NCBI GenBank assembly: GCA_025363155.1
Contig: JANYEL010000100.1
Coordinates: 1-38,259, forward strand
DNA from: Moraxellaceae bacterium
GTDB lineage: Bacteria; Pseudomonadota; Gammaproteobacteria; Pseudomonadales; Moraxellaceae
Length of the DNA stretch: 38,259 nt
Direction of reading: 5' to 3'
Part shown: positions 1-6,904 of the stretch, piece by piece
Layout of the letters: the number at the start of each line of letters is the position of its first letter
Numbering within the stretch: position 1 is the first letter of the stretch
The notes under the pieces: model-generated
What the model was told of the DNA's origin: nothing
Databases searched by the model: none
The model's input: the letters and a program-made list of their open reading frames with translations, nothing else
Made by a program: the position numbers and the translations under genes

Positions 1-93
1 CAACATCCACGCTACAAAGCTTTTCAGTTTTGGCAAAAAATCAATTTGGATAAAATTTCGCCAGATTGGGGCGCGATCATTATAGATATGTGA
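1..93 (+). CDS. C-terminal end of an unidentified protein (partial)
   Basis: An open frame enters from the left edge and ends at a TGA at 91-93, giving 30 residues that end in SPDWGAIIIDM. The residues have ordinary protein composition (Trp, Tyr, Lys, Asp) and read like a real C-terminus, but I do not recognise the family. It points toward znuA, which lies on the opposite strand 77 bases on, so the two genes converge. I see no convincing terminator between them. It could be a chance open frame, since only 30 codons are visible. Confidence 0.4.
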   Translation, partial: QHPRYKAFQFWQKINLDKISPDWGAIIIDM

Positions 94-170
94 CGGGTTT
101 GTTGCAAGGGCAGCCAAGAAAATGATTGATTTTTTATTAAAATGCGCGTGCGTTTTTGTTCATCAAACTG

Positions 171-1019
171 CTATTGCGCGCATTGTTTTAAACGTTGCGC
201 AAGTGCTTGCCAACCTTGGATAAAGTCAGTTGACGTCGCCATCACTTCATCAATCGGGTAATAGTCTATCGGCTGCAGCTTAGCCATTAAGGCAGAATTG
301 GGCTGACGTTCAGCAAACAGACACACTGCACCCGCATGCGGACGATGTTGTTTTAACCAGATTAACTGGCCAATACTTGGCGGTAAATCAGGATCAGCGG
401 TCAGCGCGCCAGCAAAGCGTAGATTTAACGATTTTTCAAGGTAATGATAAGCATCGTGGTACGCCCAATAGGCGCGGGGTGTTTTTGATTGCTCTGTATT
501 AACCACTTGTTGTAATTTCAATCCAAAGTTTCGAGCATTTTGAATATATTGACCAGCATGTTGCGGAAATTGTTTCGCGCGCACAGTGGCAATCGCATAG
601 GCAATGCCAATCGCATTATTAGGATCGAGCCAAATATGCGGATCGAGTGACTGCGGAATCGGTTGCCCCTGAATATCGCGCAGCGGTAAGCGATGAAAGG
701 CTTTGAGATCATATAATGCAATTGCATTGCGCTGATGGTCAAGCAAATCATAGAGTGGTGCTTCATAGTCACGGCCAAACCAGATGACAAAATCGGATTG
801 CTTTAATAGCAAGCGATCAGACGGACGCAGATTAATATCATGACCACTCGACGCTGGCGGCAACAGCAGCAAAGGTTGTTCAACGCCAGCAGTGACGGCC
901 TTGGCAATCAAATACAGCGGATGTGTACTCGCAACCAACGTCCCTGCCTGCGCAGCCGAAACACACAGCATTGCACTGCTGATGACAAGCAGAAAAATAA
1001 GACGATGCAAAGCAAACAT
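171..1019 (-). CDS. znuA: ZnuA, periplasmic zinc-binding protein of the zinc ABC importer
   Basis: This 282-residue protein captures periplasmic zinc and delivers it to ZnuB. Residues 1-25 form a Sec signal peptide (basic start, hydrophobic core, cleavage after AQA). Likely metal ligands of the cluster A-I solute-binding family are visible: His in STHPLYLI near residue 33, His in SSGHDINLRPSD near residue 60, His in DPHIWLDP near residue 127, and an acidic residue in the C-terminal lobe. The charged histidine-rich loop usual in ZnuA before the DPHIWLDP motif is absent; that stretch is short and holds one His. The gene is divergent from zur-znuC-znuB across a palindromic operator, so zinc repression through Zur is expected. 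Identity is firm from motifs and neighbours together. Confidence 0.93.
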   Translation of the reverse strand: MFALHRLIFLLVISSAMLCVSAAQAGTLVASTHPLYLIAKAVTAGVEQPLLLLPPASSGHDINLRPSDRLLLKQSDFVIWFGRDYEAPLYDLLDHQRNAIALYDLKAFHRLPLRDIQGQPIPQSLDPHIWLDPNNAIGIAYAIATVRAKQFPQHAGQYIQNARNFGLKLQQVVNTEQSKTPRAYWAYHDAYHYLEKSLNLRFAGALTADPDLPPSIGQLIWLKQHRPHAGAVCLFAERQPNSALMAKLQPIDYYPIDEVMATSTDFIQGWQALAQRLKQCAQ

Positions 1020-1050
1020 GGGAGCGCCAAGCGGAATATTAAAAGAGATC

Positions 1051-1075
1051 GATTATGTTACACTATTACATTATC
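1051..1075. promoter_or_regulatory. Zur-type zinc operator between znuA and zur
   Basis: A 25-base imperfect palindrome centred at 1063 has half-sites GATTATGTTA (1051-1060) and its near mirror TTACATTATC (1066-1075). Most positions match their partners, and the pattern ATGTNANANTNTNACAT resembles the Zur box of gammaproteobacteria. It sits 31 bases from the znuA start and 45 from the zur start, where one repressor site could control both directions. The binding is inferred, not measured. Confidence 0.75.
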
Positions 1076-1120
1076 TTTGCGTAGACGATCACTGCATCAA
1101 TCACTGATGCCCATGCGTCG

Positions 1121-1807
1121 ATGAATGCTGGGGTATTTCAGATGAAGAACGAGAATATGAATAAGTACACACCGATAACGTCGATTCACCATGCAACACA
1201 CGATGCGGCGCATTGCGGATACACGCATCATCAGCATGATCACAGCATTGCCAATCATAGCCATGAGAATTGTGTGCACGATACGCATACCCATTCAATC
1301 GCCAAGCGAATCGCGGATGCGGAGCTTGAGTGTCAACGTCGTGGCGTACGCTGGACTGCGCTGCGTAGTGATGTGTTGACGCTGATTCTGCAAGCCGCAC
1401 AGCCTGTTGGTGCCTATGATTTACTCGCCAAGATGGCGCATCAAGGTCGTCCACCTGCACCGCCAACGGTTTATCGCTCACTGGATTTCTTACTCGAACA
1501 AGGCTTTATTCATCGCCTCACCTCGATTAACGCCTTTGTCCCGTGTTGTCATCCACGTTATGGACATCAAGCAGCCTTTCTCATTTGTACCCGCTGCCAT
1601 CGCGTCGATGAAGCTGAATCACTTGAGTTACAACACACGGTTGAAGCATTAGCCAAACAAGGGGGATTTTTGCCCCAGCACACGATTATTGAAATTGCGG
1701 GTTTGTGTGTGTCTTGCCAACAAGCGGCAACCTTAGAAAAAGCGGATTCAAACCCTCAAACCAAACCTGTGATGAAAAAAACCAAAAAAGCCAAGGTGCA
1801 ACCATGA
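1121..1807 (+). CDS. zur: Zur, Fur-family zinc-responsive repressor with His-rich N-terminal extension
   Basis: This 228-residue Fur-family regulator binds DNA when zinc is loaded and represses zinc uptake. The winged-helix part (about residues 64-135) includes GVRWTALRSDVL and PPTVYRSLDFLLEQG. The C-terminal part carries the structural zinc cysteines C156/C159 and C196/C199. The first 60 residues are unusual: 13 histidines and two cysteines lie between residues 23 and 58, and typical Zur proteins of about 160-170 residues lack this. The start is uncertain. ATG 1142 has a GGGG ribosome site eight bases upstream, and ATG 1157 is also possible; all three starts keep the His-rich stretch. The stop overlaps the znuC start (ATGA), which indicates an operon and autoregulation through the operator at 1051-1075. 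Confidence 0.9.
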   Translation: MNAGVFQMKNENMNKYTPITSIHHATHDAAHCGYTHHQHDHSIANHSHENCVHDTHTHSIAKRIADAELECQRRGVRWTALRSDVLTLILQAAQPVGAYDLLAKMAHQGRPPAPPTVYRSLDFLLEQGFIHRLTSINAFVPCCHPRYGHQAAFLICTRCHRVDEAESLELQHTVEALAKQGGFLPQHTIIEIAGLCVSCQQAATLEKADSNPQTKPVMKKTKKAKVQP

Positions 1808-2649
1808 ACTCAACCGTTGCATCGCATCACCATCCCCACGCCTCGCCTGCATCGTCCATCAAACCCTTGATCGATATCAAAGACGTGTCAGTGCTGTTTG
1901 ATCAACGCTTGGCGCTGAATAGAGTTTCAATGTCGATCGCCCCACGCGAAATCGTCAGTTTGATTGGCCCGAACGGTGCTGGGAAATCGACATTAGTGAA
2001 GGTTGTCTTAGGACTGCAAAAAACCAGTAGTGGCTCACGTCAAATCCAAAGTGATTTAAAAATTGGTTATGTGCCGCAACGCTTTCATTTATCGAGAAGT
2101 ATGCCACTGCGGGTGCGCGATTTATTTGACTTGATTCGCACCACGGCTGATTTTCGCAATCAGATTTTGGAAGAAACAGGCTCGGCGAACTTACTTAATC
2201 GTGATGTACAAGATTTATCGGGTGGTGAACGGCAACGGGTTTTATTGGCACGTGCATTATTGATTCGTCCGAATTTATTGGTGCTTGATGAGCCGATGCA
2301 GGGTTTGGATATTCACTCGGAAGAAGAGCTTTACGCCTATGTGCGCACGCTGCCTGAACGTTATGGCTGCGCGGTGCTGATGGTGTCGCATGATTTACAG
2401 TGGGTGATGCAAGGTACGCAACGCGTCATTTGTCTGAATCATCATATTTGTTGTAGCGGAACGCCTGCCAGTGTGTTGCAAGATCCTGCTTATCAAGCGA
2501 TTTTCGGCACTGAACGTGTGCCGTATGAGCACCATCACGAACATGCCAATTGCGATCATGCGCACGATTTACCGCACATTCACCCTGAAGTGGCGATTGA
2601 TTTGCTTAAACCAGCATCTACTGATCGCCAAAAAGAAAGCCAGCACTAA
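1804..2649 (+). CDS. znuC: ZnuC, ATPase subunit of the zinc ABC importer
   Basis: This 281-residue ABC ATPase powers zinc import through ZnuB. It shows Walker A GPNGAGKST, signature LSGGERQR, Walker B LLVLDEP and a switch histidine in MVSHDLQ. I chose ATG 1804 because it overlaps the zur stop as ATGA and leaves the usual length. Both ends are histidine-rich: SHHHPHAS near the N-terminus, and about 20 residues after YEHHHEH at the C-terminus that include CDHAHD and HIH. These tails lie on the cytoplasmic side and could hold imported zinc, which is an inference. The gene is part of zur-znuC-znuB. Confidence 0.93.
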   Translation: MNSTVASHHHPHASPASSIKPLIDIKDVSVLFDQRLALNRVSMSIAPREIVSLIGPNGAGKSTLVKVVLGLQKTSSGSRQIQSDLKIGYVPQRFHLSRSMPLRVRDLFDLIRTTADFRNQILEETGSANLLNRDVQDLSGGERQRVLLARALLIRPNLLVLDEPMQGLDIHSEEELYAYVRTLPERYGCAVLMVSHDLQWVMQGTQRVICLNHHICCSGTPASVLQDPAYQAIFGTERVPYEHHHEHANCDHAHDLPHIHPEVAIDLLKPASTDRQKESQH

Positions 2650-3461
2650 TGGATTACCTCAACTTACTCGCCCCCGCATGGACAATGGGTGCATTGCTCG
2701 TCTTTCTGACTGCGCCACTTGGCTGCCTGATGCTATGGCGGCGGATGTCTTTTTTTGCCGATACCTTGGCGCATGGTACGTTGCTGGGTGTGGCTTTGGC
2801 GGGGTTGTTGGCGTTGCCTTTTTGGGTGGGCGTGCTGGCGGTTTCGAGTTTATTGGTCGCGGTTTTGTGGGCGTTTCAAGATCGGCGCTTGCCAATGGAT
2901 GCGTTGCTTGCGCTCAGTTCATCGGCACTGTTATGCAGTGGTTTATTGTTGGTGAATCAATTACCTGCGTTACGACCTGAATTAATTGGTTATTTATTTG
3001 GGGATTTATTGGCATTGAATTGGTCAGATTTGCCGATTTTGTTGATCGCAACGATTGCTGGTGTTGGCGTGTTGGCTTGGAATTGGAAGTTTCAACTTCG
3101 CCTTGCAATTGATAATGACATGGCTGCCAGCGAAGGCATTCACGCCAGTGGTCAGCGTTTGGTCTTTATGTTGGTCTTGGCGTTGTTTACAGTGTTGGCG
3201 TTGAAGGCGGTGGGGACATTGCTGATGGGCGCGTTGCTGGTGATTCCTGCGCTGACGGCACGATTGTGGGCGCGCTCGCCACGTCAAATGGTCGGTTTCG
3301 CGTTCTTGTTTGCGCAACTGGGCATTGCTGGCGGCTTGTGGGGCAGTGTTTGGCTGAATATCGCCACGGGCGCTTCGATTGTGTTGGTGATGGCGTTGGT
3401 GTTTGGGGTGTTGTTTTTGGGGCAGAAGGTAAAGGCTACCACACGAAAATCAGTTGCGTAA
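2649..3461 (+). CDS. znuB: ZnuB, permease subunit of the zinc ABC importer
   Basis: This 270-residue integral membrane protein belongs to the ABC-3 (FecCD-like metal) permease family and forms the zinc channel. It has about eight hydrophobic segments, beginning with MGALLVFLTAPLGCLMLWRR. The family features are LPALRPELIGYLFGDLLAL in mid-protein and the coupling segment GVGVLAWNWKFQ. The ATG shares its A with the znuC stop (TAATG), a translationally coupled arrangement. It is the last gene of the zinc operon. Codon use is heavy in GTG/TTG leucine and valine codons, as expected of a membrane protein. Confidence 0.93.
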   Translation: MDYLNLLAPAWTMGALLVFLTAPLGCLMLWRRMSFFADTLAHGTLLGVALAGLLALPFWVGVLAVSSLLVAVLWAFQDRRLPMDALLALSSSALLCSGLLLVNQLPALRPELIGYLFGDLLALNWSDLPILLIATIAGVGVLAWNWKFQLRLAIDNDMAASEGIHASGQRLVFMLVLALFTVLALKAVGTLLMGALLVIPALTARLWARSPRQMVGFAFLFAQLGIAGGLWGSVWLNIATGASIVLVMALVFGVLFLGQKVKATTRKSVA

Positions 3462-3484
3462 GTATTTAACTCAAAATCAGTTCA

Positions 3485-3802
3485 TTACATTGGATGCGAT
3501 TGCACATAATCACGCAATGCAGCATTCATACGCGTTTGCCAGCCTTTACCTGTCGCTTTAAATGCTGAAAGCACATCGGCATCCAATCGCACAGTCGTGG
3601 CAACTTTTGGATTTTCAGAAATTGGGCGACCTACTCGACCAATGATATTGTCGCCCACCCTCATGACTGCACCAGCCCAATCAGATTCAGTCGTGAGAGG
3701 ATTTTCCTCATCAAGTCCAATCTCTTTGTCAGTCATTGCAGTCACTCTAGCCCAATCTGTTTGATCAATTTGGGCAGTTTTGCCAGTAAAATTTTTGCTC
3801 AT
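3485..3802 (-). CDS. brnA: BrnA-family antitoxin
   Basis: A 105-residue protein of the BrnA type. The C-terminal third (PKVATTVRLDADVLSAFKATGKGWQTRMN) is the ribbon-helix-helix DNA-binding part by which BrnA dimerises and represses its own promoter; the N-terminal part binds the BrnT toxin. The TDKE and ESDW segments fit the family. It lies second in a toxin-first pair and overlaps brnT by 38 bases, which is longer than usual, so a start further in is possible. A single promoter at 4062-4090 appears to serve both genes. The assignment rests on the C-terminal RHH pattern and the adjacent toxin. Confidence 0.85.
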   Translation of the reverse strand: MSKNFTGKTAQIDQTDWARVTAMTDKEIGLDEENPLTTESDWAGAVMRVGDNIIGRVGRPISENPKVATTVRLDADVLSAFKATGKGWQTRMNAALRDYVQSHPM

Positions 3803-4040
3803 ATTTGCTCGCCTTACGAATCGAAATCACGTGGTCACATTGATCTCTGGGAGTATGGATAACCATTACAACGACAATGTTGCCGTATAAGCCTAGAGTT
3901 TGAAAACGCTGCTCACCGTAATTTTCTCTAGCGTCTTCTCTTGTAATATGGAAATTCTCAAAAACACTGGCAGCACCGATAAAATCAAATCCATGCTTTT
4001 CAAGGTTACTCAATCGTTTGACTTCATCAAACGTAATCAT
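3765..4040 (-). CDS. brnT: BrnT-family toxin (ribonuclease-like)
   Basis: This 91-residue BrnT toxin belongs to a RelE-like fold family whose members cut RNA and stop growth until BrnA neutralises them. Family features are the N-terminal F-x-x-V-K-R-x-x-N-x-x-K-H-G-F-D-F segment, AASVFENF, an arginine in RFQTLGLYG, and the C-terminal ISIRKAS..E.KFY signature. Length is normal. A ribosome site (AAGGAAA) lies a few bases upstream. It precedes and overlaps brnA, the standard order. The pair sits between conserved housekeeping loci, as acquired toxin-antitoxin modules often do. I see no frameshift or missing motif, so it is probably active. Confidence 0.87.
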   Translation of the reverse strand: MITFDEVKRLSNLEKHGFDFIGAASVFENFHITREDARENYGEQRFQTLGLYGNIVVVMVIHTPRDQCDHVISIRKASKYEQKFYWQNCPN

Positions 4041-4061
4041 ACCATTTCCTTATTATTAATT

Positions 4062-4090
4062 ATTGTACTAACAAAAACTATATCTGTCAA
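4062..4090 (-). promoter_or_regulatory. Near-consensus sigma-70 promoter of brnTA
   Basis: On the minus strand, TTGACA (4085-4090) is followed by a 17-base spacer and TACAAT (4062-4067). The predicted start of transcription lies about 15 bases before the brnT ATG. AT-rich repeats of the TTATTAATTATT type overlap the -10 region and could be the BrnA operator; that part is inference. Confidence 0.72.
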
Positions 4091-4238
4091 AAATGAGAAG
4101 AATAACAAATTAGCCGTGAAGCTACTTAATTTATGAGTTTGATAAGATTCTATTATATGTTCATTCTTTTCAAACCATGATAATCTCAATTGAATATAAA
4201 GCAATTTCTACTGTTTATGGTTTTATTAAATGAGAATT

Positions 4239-4285
4239 TTATGCAGCATAAAATGGAATCTTATGTGTCAGTAGTGACGCATAAG
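4239..4285. repeat. Paired dyad symmetries upstream of the cassette-like gene
   Basis: Two dyads sit side by side. TTATGC-A-GCATAA at 4239-4251 is a perfect 13-base palindrome. CTTATGTGTCA (4260-4270) and TGACGCATAAG (4275-4285) form an 11-bp stem with one mismatch and a GTAG loop. Both share the TTATG...CATAA theme, so they could be two operator sites for one regulator, or a hairpin in the leader. Nothing in view says which. Confidence 0.5.
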
Positions 4286-4319
4286 AGTAGTTAGGCCGCA
4301 AAAAAGGATGGTCTTTGCT

Positions 4320-4727
4320 ATGGACATGATCGAAACCCGAAAGAAGATTCGCGTCAACTCAGATCTTGTTGTTCAACACCTTGGGCCTCACAGTGGCCTC
4401 GCCTTCGGGCTGAATCTGCCCTCTCTCGAATGGATTGATGGCTTTATCGAGCGACAGAGGCAACGACCCGATCTGGATGATAAGGTGAGAGCCAGATTGA
4501 TCAATCAGCTTGGCTCGTTCCTAGGTGAGTGTATCGTGGCAAACACCAAAGGTGCATGGGCATGGATCGAAAGTCAGGGAACAGTTGGGGTTCAGTTTCC
4601 TAGCGGCAACTGCGTGTTCCCTTTCAACAAGGTATTGAAGCAGTTTGACAACGGTCGCGCTGGCGGTGACTCGATAGTCGGATTGTATAATTCGGTATTG
4701 GCAATGATCGCATCAGGAGAGCTTTGA
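4320..4727 (+). CDS. Hypothetical protein in the cassette-like unit
   Basis: A 135-residue soluble protein with no signal peptide or membrane segment. I do not recognise it with certainty. The C-terminal half reads LGSFLGECIVAN, WAWIES, then FPFNKVLKQFDNG. This layout (LG..LGE, a Trp pair, FPF..V.K) recalls DUF3806-type proteins of unknown function, but that is a weak likeness. ATG 4320 is favoured because GGATGG lies eight bases upstream; ATG 4308 in the same frame would abut the ribosome site. It is flanked by the inverted ends described at 4290 and 4750, and its base composition looks richer in GC than the AT-rich stretch just upstream, consistent with separate origin. Confidence 0.7.
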   Translation: MDMIETRKKIRVNSDLVVQHLGPHSGLAFGLNLPSLEWIDGFIERQRQRPDLDDKVRARLINQLGSFLGECIVANTKGAWAWIESQGTVGVQFPSGNCVFPFNKVLKQFDNGRAGGDSIVGLYNSVLAMIASGEL

Positions 4728-4749
4728 AAGCCCATCCTTGCGTGTTGCC

Positions 4750-4817
4750 GCCTAACCCATCCATCAACACGGACGCCGACGATAAGACCGCCGGCGCCAG
4801 AAATCGTAGGATGGGTT
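4750..4817 (+). other. Possible attC-like recombination site
   Basis: The segment begins with GCCTAAC (R''-like) and ends in GGATGGGTT. AACCCATCC (4754-4762) can pair with GGATGGGTT (4809-4817). An inner stem GGACGCCG/CGGCGCC leaves one extrahelical A, a hallmark of attC. Against this, the 3' core reads GTTTCAA rather than GTTRRRY, and the last part overlaps a REP-like palindrome. If the left cassette end TTAGGC is joined to the final G, as in an excised circle, R'' and R' pair perfectly. The identity is tentative. Confidence 0.35.
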
Positions 4818-4931
4818 TCAACCCATCTTGCAGCATTCGAAACGAAACTTAACTCCAAACAATACAAGCACATCGCAAATCATATGAAATCATGGAATTC
4901 ACTACCTGTGATGGGTTAAAACCCATCCTAC
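4806..4931. repeat. Inverted pair of REP-like palindromes (BIME-like)
   Basis: GTAGGATGGGTT plus TCAACCCATC occupies 4806-4827; its reverse complement with one mismatch occupies 4910-4931 (GATGGGTTAA then AACCCATCCTAC). Each copy is itself a hairpin with stem GATGGGTT/AACCCATC. The pair faces inward around 82 bases of unremarkable AT-rich DNA. GGATGGG or its complement also occurs at 4731-4737 and 4757-4762, so the motif is clustered here. This fits REP/BIME elements mobilised by RAYT transposases, which are known in many proteobacteria. The 4728-5059 gap otherwise holds no gene. Confidence 0.7.
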
Positions 4932-5000
4932 TTTTTGCCCTCGTACCAAAACCACCCACCACCTTCACGAACTTGTCTAACAAAAACGACCAATAAGCAT

Positions 5001-5028
5001 TTGTTGTACAGGCGTGCTCTGTTATATT
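5001..5028 (+). promoter_or_regulatory. Candidate promoter of argS
   Basis: TTGTTG (5001-5006) and TATATT (5023-5028) are spaced by 16 bases, ending 31 bases before the argS ATG. The -35 is weak and the -10 fair. It is the best sigma-70-like pair in the stretch between the REP-like repeats and argS. Confidence 0.4.
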
Positions 5029-5059
5029 ACTCGTTTTGCCGCATTACTAAGCTATCGCC

Positions 5060-6850
5060 ATGAATTCTGCTATCCAGTCTGCTCTAGAAACCGCCATCAC
5101 CCAACTCAAAACTGACGGGACATTACCCGCTGATTGGGAGGACAAAAGCAGCCTCAGTCGCACCAAAGACCGCAACCACGGTGACTTTGCCTCCAACATC
5201 GCCATGCTCGCTGCAAAAGCCGCAGGCGCAAAACCACGCGACTTAGCAGAAAAAATTGTCGGCGCACTGCCAGCACATGATGACATTCTGAAAGTGGAAA
5301 TCGCAGGCCCTGGATTTATTAACTTCTTCTTAAATGACGACCAACGCTTCGCCATTCTCGATCAAATCGCAACCGATGCCGATCTGTTTGGCGAAAACAA
5401 ACTGAATGCAGGCAAAAAAGTCCAAGTTGAATTCGTCTCCGCCAACCCAACCAGCTCACTGCACGTGGGTCATGGTCGCGGCGCAGCTTATGGTATGACC
5501 GTTGCTCGCTTGCTGGAAGCCACAGGCTACGACGTTCAACGCGAATACTATGTCAATGACGCAGGTCGCCAAATGGATATTTTGGCAACCAGCACCTATT
5601 TGCGTTATTTAGAGCGTTGCGGACAAACACTGACTTTCCCGCAAAATGCCTACAAAGGCGATTATGTTTTTGATATTGCACAGAATATTTTAGATGCACA
5701 CGGCAATGTTTTTGAGCGTGCAGCGGCTGATGTGTTCCTCGATGTACCAGCCGATGTGGTTTACGGTGACAAAGACAGCGAAGGCAATCCAACGATTTTG
5801 TCTGGCGATAAAGAAAAACATATCGACGGTTTGATTCTCAATTCACAAAAACTGCTTGGCGCAGAAGGCTATGCGGTTTTCCATCAACAAGCGCTGAATG
5901 AGATTCTCGATGACATCAAAGATGACCTCGGTGAATTTGGTGTTCGTTTCGATGAATGGTTTAGCGAAGCAACCTTAAAAGACAAAATCACCGAAGCCTT
6001 GGCGATTCTGCAAGATAAAGGCTTCTTGTATGAGAAAGACGGTAACATCTGGTTCCGTTCAACTGATTTCGGCGATGAAAAAGATCGCGTCGTACAACGT
6101 AAAAATGGTTTAACCACTTATTTTGCGGCGGACATTGCCTACCATTTGAATAAATATCAACGTGGCTTTGACCAAATCGTTGATATCTGGGGCGCAGACC
6201 ATCACGGTTATATCGCACGCGTAAAAGCGGCGATCAGTGCGCTGGGCTACGATCCGAAGAAACTCACCGTGTTGTTAGTTCAGTTCGTCAGCCTATGGCG
6301 TAGTGGCGTAGCGGTGCAAATGTCTTCACGTTCGGGTTCATTCGTCACCTTGCGCGAACTTCGTCAGGAAGTGGGTAATGATGCAGCGCGTTTCTATTAC
6401 GTCATGCGTAAGAGCGCGCAGCACATTGATTTTGATTTGGATTTAGCTGTTTCACAAAGCAAAGACAACGCGGTGTATTACATTCAATACGCCCATGCCC
6501 GCGTCCACCGTATGCTCGAGAAAGTCACCAGTTTAAATCAAACATTTGATGCGAAAGCAGGTCGCACAGCGGCTGCGCGTTTGGTTGAAACCGTTGAAGC
6601 TGAACTGTTGGCGAAACTTGCGGCATATCCTGAAGTTCTTAACAACTCGGCAAATCAACACGAACCGCATCAACTCGGCAATTACCTAAAAGAGTTAGCA
6701 TCCTTGTTCCACGGCTGGTATAACGAACATAAGGTCATTAGCGATGATGCTGAACTGATGCAAGCGCGGCTGTTACTCAGCGTGTCAGTGCGCCAAGTTA
6801 TTCATAATGGTTTATTGCTACTGGGTGTTTCTGCACCAGTTTCGATGTAA
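5060..6850 (+). CDS. argS: Arginyl-tRNA synthetase
   Basis: This 596-residue class I aminoacyl-tRNA synthetase charges tRNA-Arg with arginine in the cytoplasm. The N-terminal Arg-specific domain (about residues 1-105) is followed by the HIGH motif as HVGH at 135-138 within SANPTSSLHVGHGRGAAYG. The KMSKS site is replaced by MSSRSG, a degenerate form common in ArgRS. The C-terminal anticodon-binding DALR domain ends at VSAPVSM with a normal length. ATG 5060 agrees with the family's start. It is followed 54 bases later by a SPOR-domain gene that is probably co-transcribed; the same pair occurs in Acinetobacter relatives as far as I recall. Confidence 0.97.
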   Translation: MNSAIQSALETAITQLKTDGTLPADWEDKSSLSRTKDRNHGDFASNIAMLAAKAAGAKPRDLAEKIVGALPAHDDILKVEIAGPGFINFFLNDDQRFAILDQIATDADLFGENKLNAGKKVQVEFVSANPTSSLHVGHGRGAAYGMTVARLLEATGYDVQREYYVNDAGRQMDILATSTYLRYLERCGQTLTFPQNAYKGDYVFDIAQNILDAHGNVFERAAADVFLDVPADVVYGDKDSEGNPTILSGDKEKHIDGLILNSQKLLGAEGYAVFHQQALNEILDDIKDDLGEFGVRFDEWFSEATLKDKITEALAILQDKGFLYEKDGNIWFRSTDFGDEKDRVVQRKNGLTTYFAADIAYHLNKYQRGFDQIVDIWGADHHGYIARVKAAISALGYDPKKLTVLLVQFVSLWRSGVAVQMSSRSGSFVTLRELRQEVGNDAARFYYVMRKSAQHIDFDLDLAVSQSKDNAVYYIQYAHARVHRMLEKVTSLNQTFDAKAGRTAAARLVETVEAELLAKLAAYPEVLNNSANQHEPHQLGNYLKELASLFHGWYNEHKVISDDAELMQARLLLSVSVRQVIHNGLLLLGVSAPVSM

Positions 6851-6904
6851 TATCAGCGTTTAGAAATTAGTCCAAGTTGACCAGCTCAAAATAAGGAAGT
6901 AATC

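Larger units (their letters stand above)
4290..4817 (+). mobile_element. Cassette-like unit: one gene between inverted GTTAGGC / GCCTAAC ends
   Basis: The left end reads GTTAGGCCGCAA followed by AAGGATGG; the right end, read on the minus strand from 4756, reads GTTAGGCGGCAA followed shortly by AAGGATGG. The two ends are near-copies in inverted orientation with one gene filling the space. GTTAGGC before the gene and GCCTAAC 22 bases after its stop match the GTTRRRY and RYYYAAC core sites of integron cassettes. The segment 4750-4817 has attC-like pairing, including GGACGCCG opposite CGGCGCC with one unpaired A. No integrase is visible, so this would be a solitary cassette, or else a REP/MITE-type element carrying a gene. 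Confidence 0.45.

Noticed and set aside
1101-1481. Long open frame on the minus strand opposite zur
   Set aside because: The composition (repeated His, Ser, Arg, Asp) comes from the complement of the His-rich zur codons. The plus-strand frame has clear Fur-family motifs.
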